A stretch of DNA of 45,977 nt from Monosporascus cannonballus (GCA_004154925.1 QJNS01000392.1:1825-47801); one strand, 5' to 3'. Shown: positions 31,750-41,957, counted from the first letter of the stretch. A program made the numbers and translations. The notes: generated from the letters alone by a model not told the origin.

Positions 31750-32384
31750 TAGAGGTCGAGGGCCCAGATCCCCGCCATGGGCTTGTACAGGAGGAAGCTG
31801 ACGATCATGCCGAGATTCGTCGAATGCTCCCTCCCGGAGTGCACAACGAACTCCGCGTCCGAGTTCCAGGCGATAACGCTCCGCACGGGCATGCCCGTCC
31901 ACATGCGCTCCCCCAAGGTCATCATCTATTACGACGGCGAGAGCAGCTGGGCGCGTACACCAGTAACGGCGAGTTCTACAGCGCGTTCATGAAGACTTCC
32001 GCCAGGACCAACACGAGCCCCGTCCTGCACCAGATCCCGCCCATGATCTACAGCGCCCTCGCGAGGAAGCCCCGGGATATGTACGAGAGGTTCATATCGT
32101 AAATGAGGCTGCAGAACGACAGAACCATCGGGAGCATCGACGACAGCACGATCGTGCTCGCGATGATGTCGTGGGGAACGAAGCCTCCTAACGTCCTCGT
32201 CTATCCGTCCGAGTCGGAGATCGCGTATTCGGTCAGGTCCGACAGCGAGCGCGAGCGCGAGCGCGAGCACGGCTGCCGCAGCAAGGCGGGCCGACAACTC
32301 GTGGTAGAGCAAGTTTTTGTGCGAAAACCGGACAGTGACCTTTCGGCCTACGTGGCCGTGTTCGTGCTGACGTACCCGGGCTAA
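31750..32384 (+). pseudogene. GC-rich foreign-looking coding relic X
   Basis: One protein-like reading runs on the plus strand in two frames. The first (about 31750-31950) contains LPECTTNSASEFQAITLRTG and RSPKVIIYYDGESSW. The second (about 31950-32384) contains NGEFYSAFMKTSARTNTSPV, then an in-frame TAA at 32100-32102, then DDSTIVLAMMSWGTKPPNV, and ends in VAVFVLTYPG. There is thus one frameshift and one nonsense codon. Codons are strongly G/C-ended, unlike the surrounding fungal genes. A GCGAGC microsatellite (about 32243-32266) encodes Glu/Arg repeats. No family was recognised. It lies tail to tail with relic Y copy A. Origin is unknown; a viral or other horizontally acquired source is inferred. 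Confidence 0.55.
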
Positions 32385-32429
32385 CCCGCCAGTGCGAAGG
32401 CTGCCGGCCGGTCTCGAAGGGGTTGAGGG

Positions 32430-32899
32430 GTATTTGCGACACTCCATGGGGATCTCCCTGATGAGCTCGTTAGCCTTCGTCGTGGGGCAGGCCTGCGAAC
32501 AGGGAGTACGCCTCTTCCATGTTCTTTATTACGCGTTCGCAGAACTGCTCGAACTCGCCCAGGTACTCGTGCATGATGGAGGTGTCGTCGTTGGTCAGGA
32601 CGCTCTTAGCGTTCAGCTTGCTGATGATGATCGTCTGCCCCTTGTACGACGACGAGATGTTCTGCTCGATGATGGTCACCTGCTGGAAGACGGCCCTGCC
32701 CGCGGGGTCGAGCATTTGCCCGATCTGGCTCCTCCTCCCGACCCTGGGCGGAGCCGTGTACTTGGCCGGTCCGTTGTCCGTGCTCGTTGATGCTCGGCTC
32801 GGTGACCTGCATCACAGGGGCCTAGCCGGTGGCGGATACCTGGTGCCGGTCCTGCGGAGAGTTCCCGGCGTACGAGCCCTGCCGTCGGTCTCCGTCACG
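32430..32899 (-). pseudogene. GC-rich relic Y, copy A (partial)
   Basis: This is homologous to part of 38764-40690. The best-preserved frame (32715-32470) includes IISKLNAKSVLTNDD and MHEYLGEFEQFCERVIKNME, matching copy B with conservative changes (V/I, S/N) and an inserted Asp pair. Relative to copy B it lacks the segment encoding a Lys-rich helix, and a second block near 32490 is deleted at a GTGGGG microhomology. Upstream of 32715 the frame is broken by indels. Homology to copy B stops abruptly at about 32899 (CTCCGTCAC). Confidence 0.7.
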
Positions 32900-33437
32900 A
32901 CTAGTTTCGTCTGGTATTAATAGCGAAGGTGATTTCCATTACCAAGTTGTATTACAAGCTGGTGAGCTACATAGTAATGAGCGTATCTATATATTTGTCC
33001 TACCTTATTCACTTACTGGATCATGCTCCTGAGCCACTGATTTAACCTTGGCGCCAAGTATTGTAGCTACGTGACTCTTTCCTGCCGGATTCTGTCAGAC
33101 ACAGCGTAGTATTTGGATGTTGCGACCTATTGTTGTATTGATCTTGGAATCCTGTCGACCGCGCGTCGGTCGCAGGGTTGGATGTCATAGTAGGCTCATA
33201 CTAAATAGGTGTGGGTGGTGTGATCCCCACCCTGAGCCACAGGTAATCAGGACCCCTAATATCCAAACAGGGGCGTACAGGCCCGAGGGGTTAGGTTTAG
33301 TGATGTTAGTGGATGGTGTATGTATATTTTAGTAAAGATTAGTAGATGAAGGGCATATTCTAGTGGACCCCAGATACGCGTTTTAGTGGATCTAGTGGGT
33401 GGCGTATCACTAATTGATAGTGGGTCCCGGCTATTCC

Positions 33438-33841
33438 CGCTGAGCCTCATCGGCCTTGTCCCACTTACAGACCCACTCCTCTCCTCTCTGCCGCTGATGA
33501 TATATTTGCTCGAATCGAGGACTCTGAGAGGACATCGCGATAGGGGTGGCCATGCTGGCGCCCGCACTGAAAGCGTTGTTGTTGTTATTGTTTCCTAGAT
33601 TCGAATGGCTTTCGGACGTGACGGATCCGCGGAGGCCGAGATGAGCGCGTAATGGGTTGCCGTCGTTGGCATTATCCATCAGTAGACTCTGGACGGCGTT
33701 CTCGACCGCATCGCGCTCGAAGAGCCAGAGCTCGATCTCGCTGCTTACGGGGCTGACGAAGGACGCGACATAGTCGAACTGGTACGAGGACGGGAAGTGG
33801 GCGCCCGAGTGAAAGTTAGCAGCGAGGGAGACGTACTTCAT
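33438..33841 (-). CDS. GC-rich hypothetical ORF (about 136 aa), possibly of the same foreign origin
   Basis: The frame opens at ATG 33841 (MKYVSLAANFHSGAHFPSSY) and runs without a stop into an Asn run (NNNNNN) and a polar tail ending WDKADEAQRE. Codons are GC-ended like relics X and Y. The start sits at a sharp composition boundary next to the ankyrin remnant. It has beta-rich character (FDYVASFVSPVSSEIELWLF). I do not recognise it. It may be truncated at its 3' end. Confidence 0.45.
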
Positions 33842-33849
33842 TACAATCC

Positions 33850-34123
33850 GGAAAATTCCAGAAACAAGGAAACCGATATCAATACCCCATTTTCACTGCC
33901 TTGGCCAATAGCCATCGGAATGCAGTCAAGGCCCTTTTGCAATTGGAGCACAGCCCGTCAAAGGATGACATTACTGCTCGGCTGGAGTACGCGAGATTTT
34001 GCGGCTCACAAGGGGCAGGCGCCGCTATTATGGGCCACCAAAAACGGGCATAAGGAGATCGTGCAGCCGCTGCTTGACAAGGGCGCCGTAAAAGATGGCC
34101 ATCAAACCTGTTCTGCGCCTTAA
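33850..34123 (+). pseudogene. Ankyrin-repeat gene remnant
   Basis: The frame contains one clear ankyrin repeat (GQAPLLWATKNGHKEIVQPL followed by LDKGA). The consensus G-TPLH-A---GH--IV--LL is evident. A further degenerate repeat may precede it, and the frame ends soon after. Its 5' side joins GC-rich foreign sequence and its 3' side is followed by a FunK1 remnant, so it is a fragment of a larger ankyrin protein. Confidence 0.65.
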
Positions 34124-34202
34124 GTTGTCTTTAAGCGCGGGCCTTATGTATAACCGTCTTGACGTAGGGCGGCCAGGGGCGTCGTTTATGTGACGAGGAT
34201 AT

Positions 34203-34740
34203 TCATGCGTAAATACAGTTCTGCATCCCTTTTCTCCCATATGCTACCATCGGGAAATGCCTCTTTCCCCAACTATTAACCAAGGGTATCCATGGCTGGT
34301 AATACGAGGTGAAATATTCATTTGTTGCCCTGATAAAATCGCCCTCGTCAGATACTTCTCCTTTCTTCAGCTCTGCCGGCTCTTCGGTATCCACGTAATT
34401 CGACCACTCGAAAATAGGAACGACTTTGCTCTTATCTAGGCCCTCGTAATATACGCATATCTAGAAAGAAGAACGACTCTAGGCCGTGCATAAAAGAATG
34501 TTGAAGAAAGCCCCCCTGATTGCCATGAAAGCCCTTGTGCCGGTCTTCCCTCTGGCGCCTGACGCGCCTTTTTCGGTCGAGTCTGATTGCGAGACCGAGA
34601 TCAATCAGGTAACCCGTAAGGGATTGTTGTCACCCTTCTTTGTTATGGGATTGTTGATCGAGATGTCTTTATGGAGGATGCCGGCCTATTCGTCTAGAGT
34701 TCATGTTTACACAGTCCTCGAGTGTGGCAAGTAAGCTTTT
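34203..34740 (-). pseudogene. Second FunK1 kinase remnant (C-terminal part)
   Basis: The last frame (34394-34203) reads EPAELKKGEVSDEGDFIRAT and NEYFTSYYQPWIPLVN, the end of the FunK1 family and equivalent to the tail of the pseudogene at 8944-11195 (DLKKGQVSDEGDFIK). Upstream pieces in shifting frames recall the SINN, LIDL, GTRAFMAI and ESFF blocks, with stops between them. Only the C-lobe is left. It is a separate, more decayed copy. Confidence 0.75.
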
Positions 34741-34833
34741 GCGGAACTTGTCTTATAACTAGAATTTCCGTAGTCGCGAAGGATAACACGCCGGTGTACT
34801 TGATTTGGCAGGGTAGGTCTGTCCTGCAAAATT

Positions 34834-35685
34834 CTATAGAAGAAAAGGAACTACTGGTGAAGCACCGGCTTGTAGTTTTGCGCCTGTATAAAGTAGACTC
34901 TCGGATTTTTCAAGTAGCTCAAGCCCCCATTCTTCCTCCGTAGTGTCTGGGTCGGCATACCATAACGCCCAATCTGCATCTATTAACTGAATCTCATAGC
35001 GCCGTTGAAAAGGGTTTGCTGTAATAATCCTTAAGCGCCTCGGAACCTGTTTAAGCTCCTTCCGGATAGTGGGACATAAAATGTCACAGATCAGGTTTGA
35101 CCGGTCTTTTTCCGCAAGCGTTCGGTTCGACATCAGAAGTAAAGCTGGAGTGATAATGGGATCATGCTCACCCCACCGTTCGATTATCACTGCTATACTA
35201 TAACTCAGCTCGATATCATTCTCTCGTGCAAGAAGCACAGCTGATTTAATGGCCGTTCTAAAAGCTTCGCCTTTATTATCGGTTCTGATCCTGTAAGACA
35301 TAATCTGATTTTGGGGCCACGGAGAACTGCTTGGAGCGTCTTGATATGGAAAGATCCCGTTAATCTCGTCGCCATCTTCGTATACTATTTCGAAATCCGC
35401 CGTACGGTCCATTTCTATTTTGGCAATCTCGCCATCTGCATAAATCGCAGTATCCCAATTCACTGTAACCATTCTTATGGCGGAGTCTAGACCTAAGAAA
35501 TAACGGCTTCCGATACCCCAAGGGATTTGCCTAGTTTGTCCCATAACCAAGCTTGAAAGGCTGCGTATGACTCGTTGACGAAACGCCTCATTGATCATGC
35601 GATTATAAGGACCTCGTGGTGCTGACGACCTATTATTTGAGATGGTTTGAAGGCGGTAGTTTGGTAATATTTTCAGGATAGGCAT
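34834..35685 (-). CDS. Hypothetical protein (283 aa)
   Basis: A single intact frame starts at ATG 35685 (MPILKILPNYRLQTISNNRS). The N-terminus is basic and polar. The middle is beta-rich with acidic turns (IRMVTVNWDTAIYADGEIAK, DFEIVYEDGDEINGIFPYQD) and is followed by alternating helices and strands (GEAFRTAIKSAVLLARENDI, SYSIAVIIERWGEHDPIITP). The C-terminal part contains YEIQLIDADWALWYADPDTT. There is no signal peptide, membrane segment or known catalytic motif that I can see. It is unbroken among decayed neighbours, which suggests that it is expressed or recent. Family unknown. Confidence 0.65.
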   Translation of the reverse strand: MPILKILPNYRLQTISNNRSSAPRGPYNRMINEAFRQRVIRSLSSLVMGQTRQIPWGIGSRYFLGLDSAIRMVTVNWDTAIYADGEIAKIEMDRTADFEIVYEDGDEINGIFPYQDAPSSSPWPQNQIMSYRIRTDNKGEAFRTAIKSAVLLARENDIELSYSIAVIIERWGEHDPIITPALLLMSNRTLAEKDRSNLICDILCPTIRKELKQVPRRLRIITANPFQRRYEIQLIDADWALWYADPDTTEEEWGLELLEKSESLLYTGAKLQAGASPVVPFLL

Positions 35686-35689
35686 CTTC

Positions 35690-36766
35690 GAAGTAACTGA
35701 GAAGTAGGCTTAGATTCTGCATAGCAAAATATTGACTATTATGAAGGTGCCTAATACTTGCGGTTATTTATTAGAACTCCTGTCACCCACTCTGGGAGTC
35801 CGGAAAATACAAAATTAATTTTGGACAAGCACAACTTATAGCAAGCCCATGGCGCCTCACTAACCAGGTAGGCGTGAGGTACAGAATTTATTCCAATCAG
35901 CAAAATCGTCCGCGACACGGGAGCGGGACTGGACTCGGCGCAGTCCGGTTGTTACTTTCCAAAAATAACCTCCAGCAACTTGTAAGCGCCGTGGCGAATC
36001 ACCGACCCACCGCCAGATCAGCCGGGGCTTATTCCGGTGGCACCAGCGTAGAGCTCCGTTCGAACGCCAGCACTATGACCTTGTTATAGCTATTTAATTT
36101 ATTTATTTAAAACATTTTGGGAGTCAAAAGAGCTTGCCGTGCGGGTTACGAGGGACTGCGACCAGAGGTCGAAGTAACTCCACCGAAGTTCACCGATTAC
36201 GCAATTCGTTGCGCAACCGCCAAGTCCACTCCGCCTATTTAGCCTTTCCTGAGATGGACATCCCATCCATTTGAAGTTTTCGTGGATGGACATAATGTCC
36301 ATAATAAGTGGTCCTCGTGGCGGTATAGGTTCCGCTGTTAGTGAAGCCCAGTTGTATAAGTGGTGATACTAACAGGTGGCTGTCCATGGCGCCACATAAG
36401 GAGTTCCACTTACCCGGAAACACCTGACATCTTAACACGTCACTCCCCATAGCCGTAAACCAAAGTCCTCCGTCGTCCAGGCTGTAGGCAGGATTGGACA
36501 TACGAAGCAGGGGTGAAGACCCACTTAGGTAGATGAATGATGTATCTTAAGCGCTTAATCATAGTGAGGCGCAATATAACTTTTTATGTGTTATTTTTAA
36601 ATCAACCGGAAAATGTTCACATAATTTTTGCTTTTAAAAATCCTCTTTTAGAAAATAAAATTATTCAATTGTATTATATATATAATCAAATAACTCAGCT
36701 GAACAGTGTTGATTAGCTTAGTTTTCAAATACAATCAAGCAAACATTTCGTACATCCAAACTAAAA
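35690..36766. other. Intergenic stretch with a doubtful small ORF
   Basis: An ATG-initiated 88-codon frame at 36235-36501 (-), MSNPAYSLDDGGLWFTAMG, has natural composition but no motif or splice partner. A palindrome ATGGACAT-A-ATGTCCAT lies near 36286-36302. From about 36560 the sequence is AT-rich and includes TATATATAATC (about 36675), a possible promoter for the gene at 36767. Confidence 0.35.
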
Positions 36767-37396
36767 ATGAGCGACATCCATCAACAGCTTGTCGACCGCT
36801 GCCGGGAGGCTACCGAACTGTACAAACAGAAATCCCGTGGCAAAAACCACCTTATCTTCTGCATTAGGTGCCATCAAAATACCTGCTTGATACAAAACGA
36901 AGGCGATGATTGGTGTTCATTAGCTATCGTCTGCCCGGACTGTCCTATTGGGTACCGGCTGGCACTCGGAACTAACATTACCCAAGAAAAGCTTGACAAG
37001 TTCTTTAAATACGGACATGTTACTTCCGAGATGCGCTCGAAACTAATTTATTCGGATAAAATTGTTAGAAGTATGGAAGGCGTTGTTTAATGCTTCTTTA
37101 AAGATACTTCCGGGTTCCATATTACACCGGGTCCTTTAACTTCGAAATTTCTTAAATTCTCAGACAAATTGCCTATTGGAAACCATGATCCTATATGGAA
37201 ACCCTTATTTGAAGCTTCTTATTGGGAGACCCAGAATTGTCAGGAGTTTATTAAAAACTTCGCATATATTTGCGATAAGTTGGATGTGGATGATTCGGAA
37301 GTAATCGATGATCAAGTTTGGAAGCGGACTTGGCCCGATAGACGTCGACTTTTGTTCAAAGACTATGACAGCCCTAATATGGAACGACCGTTCTAG
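36767..37396 (+). pseudogene. Cysteine-motif paralog 1, one nonsense codon
   Basis: The frame is MSDIHQQLVDRCREATELYK and so on, with Cys at 12, 32, 35, 40, 50, 56 and 59. The CxxC pairs (CIRC at 32-35, CPDC at 56-59) suggest a zinc-binding module. TAA at 37088-37090 (codon 108) interrupts it. After that the same frame continues for 102 codons and ends NMERPF at 37396. The paralog at 37879-38508 is the same length (630 bases), ends NIKRPF, and has Gln at the matching position, so a single CAA-to-TAA change, the RIP type, explains the stop. Otherwise it is intact. Function unknown. Confidence 0.75.
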
Positions 37397-37878
37397 TGGA
37401 AGCTGTTCTATTGATTGCCAGGCGGACTGGGGCTGTTTTATTAACTGCTGGACAGAAGGCTAGTTAGGGTAATTAGACTGTTCCTGAATTGAACCACTTT
37501 TCATACTGCTTTCGCTAGAGACTAGTGAAACGCAAGATTAACGCCTTGAGAAGCAGTACGGCGTCGGTCCCTCCTGAATCAATACGTATTAAGGCGACTT
37601 CAGATTAAGGTTTCCTAACGTTCCTGCTAAACTTTGTACCATTTAAGCAACTTATTAAGACTAGACTATCATGTAACACCAAGTGAAATAAGGTCGGCAA
37701 CACGTAATATTAACTTAATTTTATGTACTCAGAAAATAACACTTAGTTAAATGCCCGTCTTCTTTCTACCAAAATGTACCCCCGCTGAACTCCATATTGC
37801 TAAAGCATACCGAACCTCGTTCAAGCTTGTATTAAGGTGCGTCTGGATGATTTTGATAAATGCCCTTGCTCCAATACT
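37397..37878. other. Spacer between convergent paralogs
   Basis: This 482-base spacer has moderately AT-rich sequence and no ORF of note. It separates the 3' ends of the two convergent paralogs. Confidence 0.4.
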
Positions 37879-38508
37879 CTAAAACGGTCTTTTTATATTC
37901 GGGATTCCATAACTAAGCAAGACCTGCTGTCTCTCCTTCCAAACTTGACACCACTCTAACCCAAAGATGGACTCGCGACCATCTACCTCGATCCTATCGA
38001 CAATATAGGTGAAATTCCTATTGAAATCCTCGCCGAATTTCGTCCAGTAGGAGGCCCGACCGAGAGATTTCCATATGCCCAAACGTTTCACGAGGGGAAG
38101 GTTAACGAGTTTTCGGAGCCCGGTCGATAAGGGACTTGGCAATACAGCATATCCGCGCATATCTTCAAAAAAGGCCTGAACAGCTCCTTCCATGCTTCTA
38201 ACGATATAGTCCGAATAGATCAATTTGGAACGTAATTCGGGTTTGATGTAGCCGTACGAATCCAAGAACTTGGTAAGCTTTTCTTCCGAGATGTCGGTTC
38301 CAAGCGCAGAACGACGGCTAGTCAAACAATCCGAGCAAAGTATAACTAACAAGCACCATTCCTCGCCTTGGTCTTCTTCCTTCGCTAAGCATGCGTCTTG
38401 GTGGCAACTGATGCAAATAAGAAGGTGATTTTTATTTTCCATAACTCCCTTGTACATCTGGGAAGCCCACTGGCAACGCTGGAGGAGGAGTTGATTAGCG
38501 TCAATCAT
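37879..38508 (-). CDS. Cysteine-motif paralog 2, intact (209 aa)
   Basis: An intact frame starts at ATG 38508 (MIDANQLLLQRCQWASQMYK). Cys lie at 12, 32, 35, 40, 52, 58 and 61, with CISCHQDAC and CSDC forming two CxxC knuckles. This pattern is shared with paralog 1 and would suit a structural zinc site. Downstream conserved blocks are RSALGTDISEEKL, ELRSKLIYSDYIVRSMEGAV, RASYWTKFGEDFNRNFTYI and NIKRPF. There is no signal peptide or membrane segment. It lies tail to tail with paralog 1. I do not recognise the family. Conservation of the Cys pattern and of the extreme C-terminus between diverged copies indicates past selection. Confidence 0.72.
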   Translation of the reverse strand: MIDANQLLLQRCQWASQMYKGVMENKNHLLICISCHQDACLAKEEDQGEEWCLLVILCSDCLTSRRSALGTDISEEKLTKFLDSYGYIKPELRSKLIYSDYIVRSMEGAVQAFFEDMRGYAVLPSPLSTGLRKLVNLPLVKRLGIWKSLGRASYWTKFGEDFNRNFTYIVDRIEVDGRESIFGLEWCQVWKERQQVLLSYGIPNIKRPF

Positions 38509-38763
38509 TGTGATGCATAAAAGTGTCGATATCGCAAAAGCGTAAAAACTTATATGGATTAAGATAATCTAGGGCTTTACAACTACACGTACCAGGCGAT
38601 TACTTGAATTTTATATATCTGCATTTTACGCGCGGCCATGCTTTATAATAAAATTTAAAAAAGTGAAACAGCGACAGCTCACAGGCGCCCCACCGGTACG
38701 GCGTAACGCCGGGCCGGGATATTCACCTAAGCGCCCAAACACGTCCACCTTTATATTTCTTAA

Positions 38764-40690
38764 GGGGCATCTGCGACACTCCATGGGGATCTCCCCGGTA
38801 AGCTCGTTGGCCTTCGTCGTGGGGTTCGTAAAGGCGGCCTCGACCATGGGCCCGTAGACGTGCCTGCTCATGAGCGGGCCCATGGGCTGGGACTCGTGCT
38901 CGCAGATGCCGCGGTTGCCCTCGATGACGTGGGGCAGACCTGCGAACAGGGAATACTCCTCCATACTCTTCATCACGCGTTCGCAGAACTGCTCAAACTC
39001 GCCCAGGTACTCGTGCATGACGGAGGTGCCGGTCAGGACGTTCTTAGCGTTCAGTTTGTTGATGATGATCGTCTGCCTCTTGATGACCTCGAGCATGTCC
39101 TTGTGCAATTCCTTGTACGACGAGGTATCCTGCACGCCCTTGAGCATGCTCTCGATGATGATCACCTGCTGGGAAACGGCCTTGCCCATGGGGTCGAGCA
39201 TCTGCCCGATCTGGCTCCTCCCGACCATGAGCGGAACCGTGTACTTGGCCGACCCGTTGTCCGCGCTCATGAACGGGTTGATGCCCGGCTCGGCGACCTG
39301 CACCACAGGGTCGTGGCCGGTGACGGACACCTGATGCCGGTCCTGCGGGGAGTCCCCAGTGTACGAGCCCCTATCGTCGGTCTCCGTCACGCCCATGTTC
39401 CCGAGGATGGCATTCAGGTCGAAGTCGGATATCCTGTCGTACAAGGACCTGATGGTATTCAAGAAGTCTTGGAGGAGCTGAGCTGGTTCGTGGTCAACCA
39501 GTTGTCTTATCCGGCTCGCGATCGGGTCCATCTTCATCATCGAGGTGATGGTCGAGGCCTCGTAGCTGTACCACTCGAAGCTCACATGCGGGGTTGTGTA
39601 CGGGTTGATGCCGACGTGATCGGGTCCGAATACGAGCGGATTTTCCTGAAGATGGACATAGTCGCGTCCACGCACTCCTGCTTGATCACGATCGTGACGG
39701 AGGTGACCTTCGAGTCCATCACGGACCTCCGCGTGGGGATGATCGACATCACCCTCTCGAGCACGGGATCGCTCCCGGCGAAGGGGGGGTTCATGTTGAC
39801 GTCCAACAGCCTGTGACCATGACCTCATGTGTGCCGAGACCCAGTGCACATCCAGACGCGTCCGGTTTTTCGATCGGCACGGGAGGTTGCGCGGCACCTC
39901 GGGGCTCGTCGCGAGGGGGGGCACCGGATCATCTCGAATACCAACTTGCGCTCGTCAGTCTACAGGTACACATTCGCGCCGACTTTGACCGTGAACGGGT
40001 TCGTGCCTCCGAAGGCGTCCCCCGTCTGGCTCAGGGGCGACTGCGAAACCGCGGGCTTGGTCAGGGGCTGGGCGGTGGATGTAGGGCGCTCGGGAGCTCG
40101 AAGCCGAGGGAAGCCGACTGCGGGGGCCCGTGCTAGTCGGCCATCGTGACGTGGACGAAATTGCGGCACTTGATGCTGAACCTGAGCTCGTTGGCGTTGC
40201 GTCGCAGGTAACGGAGATGGTGATCGTGGCGATGCCCTTGGAGGACGAGCGGCCCAACATGTGCATGGCCAAGATGGGAGGTCTGGTGCGGGGTCCGGTT
40301 CTCGTCGAAGTAAACGTCTGCGGGCTGGTTGCGCACGCCTCAGGATGCCTTGGTCCAGTAGTACCTGGGCGTGCTCGACATGTTCTCTGGGACCCCGGGC
40401 ATGACCATGTTTACTGTCTCGAGGATGGGCCCGATGTTGGCCTTGGGGAAGCCGAATCTCGCGAAGTGCTCGCCGATCTTGCACTCGGGCCTGCCGTTGA
40501 TCATGCGCGGGGGCCTGTTCAGGATCGCCTCATCGACGGGCTCCATGACGACGTCCATGATCGTCCACTGGTTGCCCATGCCGATGACGATCTTGGACAG
40601 GTCGAGCCTGGGGAGCACGGAGACCAACGGAACTGCGGGCGTATGGTTAGCGGAGGTGGCTGTGGGTGGCCGCACAGGAAGATGGTAAAA
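38764..40690 (-). pseudogene. GC-rich relic Y, copy B (longest copy)
   Basis: The minus strand carries a long protein-like reading split over several frames. The blocks are 40675-40340 (GNQWTIMDVVMEPVDEAIL, CKIGEHFARFGFPKANIGP), about 40270-39955 (GIATITISVTCDAT, GGTNPFTVKVGANVYL), 39806-39640 (SVMDSKVTSVTIVIKQECVD) and about 39610-38770 (PHVSFEWYSYEASTITSMMK, HEYLGEFEQFCERVMKSMEE). At least three frame changes are needed, so it is not functional as it stands. Hand counting 39301-39420 gives about 66% G+C. Codons are GC-ended. The long opposite-strand ORF (38860-39816, +) is a shadow. No family was recognised. Size, codon bias, decay and the presence of two diverged copies suggest a structural gene of an unknown DNA virus or mobile element, by inference only. 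Confidence 0.6.
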
Positions 40691-41957
40691 GGTCTTGGGC
40701 GGCGCCCTGCTCGTCCATGTGCTGGTGCCGTGTCAGCCTGTTACATCGGGTGCGTAGCATGTCCCTGGTCCGGCTTAGGCGCGATTCTGTAACTGCTAGG
40801 CTTCCAGATAGGCCCGCCGAGGCTAACCGCGAGTCTCGTCGGGGACGAAGGGCGGAACGTACGCATGGTTTGCATATCCCGTTGGGCCCAGCCCGGTACA
40901 GATCGACACCATCCCGAAAATGCAGGACCCTTATCGCCTCAGCTTCCCCTGCGCGATTTTTACACTGTCCTTGTCCGTCACCCCCATGAGCTTGCTACAG
41001 CCCCACCTACCTCGCGAAGGTCGGCCCGTCCGGTCCTTGCTTGTGGCCGTAGACCTTGAACTGACCCGTATCGCTGAAGTCGAATTCCTATCGAGAACGG
41101 ATAGGGCGGAGCAAAATCATCAGGGCTTGGGCTCGGTTGTGCTGGTAGCTGCCCTCTTGGAATGGGACAGGCTGGCTCGGCTCCGTGGCGACTGGCTTTA
41201 TGCGTGCGAAACTGTCAGACAGCAGGCCAAGGTAGGTCGGTCGTCATGGCGGTACTAACCAGTAGGACAGCGTAATCCTTCAGTGCCGAAATTTCTGATT
41301 GAAAGCCAGCGGATTAAGTGAGGAAGTGGCCTCTATCGCTGTGACGACAGCCGCAGGATGGAAGAAAAGGTACAAGTTGAATGAAGGTTTAGATGGGACG
41401 GCAGAATGTCTCACCGCCTTGGCGGGTGTTAGTATTGTCAAACCAGCTGGCCTAGTTCGCTAAGAGTAATACGGGCAAAACAGGTTCGGATTTGAGGATA
41501 ACGTATGAACGGTGCGAAGTAAGACTCTTTGATGGTGTTTGGCCCTTTATTTATAAAAATAACAAACCCTCTTTGATTTCCAGCGGCTCGCGAAAGTTGG
41601 TCTGGCCAAAGTTGGGTGGGCGAAAGTCGGTTTTGCGAAAGGATGAGTCACGTGAACCAAATTCGGACATTTCACCAGCACCAGGTCCGTCAAGGTATTG
41701 TTTACGTCTGTGTACCTAGTGCTATGCGAGCTATTCCCGATATTTGGATTTTTCACGATGTGCTACTCGCTCTGATGTTTCTAGACTAGAACTCTCTGGG
41801 GCTTCTTCCAACCTAATCCCTGGAGATCGGGACCCACCATCGTTCGGTTAGTAAGGGGTGAGCGTATATTTTTGTCGGAATGCGAATGCTAACTGGATAC
41901 TAGCTCTGCTGAAGATCGCTTCTTACTCCATTGCAATATCTTGAATACATCTCTAAT
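40691..41957. other. Intergenic stretch, no supported gene
   Basis: GC-rich composition persists to about 41260, with an ATG-initiated 112-codon frame at 40920-41258 (+) lacking any motif; it may be more of the foreign block, too decayed to read. A short imperfect tandem repeat of GCGAAAGTTGG/GCCAAAGTTGG lies at about 41589-41640. Confidence 0.35.

Noticed and set aside
31929..32447. A 172-codon minus-strand ORF opposite relic X
   Set aside because: It is Arg/Ala/Leu-rich, caused by the GCGAGC repeat and high G+C. The plus-strand reading is more protein-like.
38860..39816. A 318-codon ATG-initiated plus-strand ORF opposite relic Y copy B
   Set aside because: Its composition (His, Arg, Asp, Val, Leu runs) is what the reverse complement of GC-ended codons gives. 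The minus-strand frame has balanced composition and is conserved in copy A.
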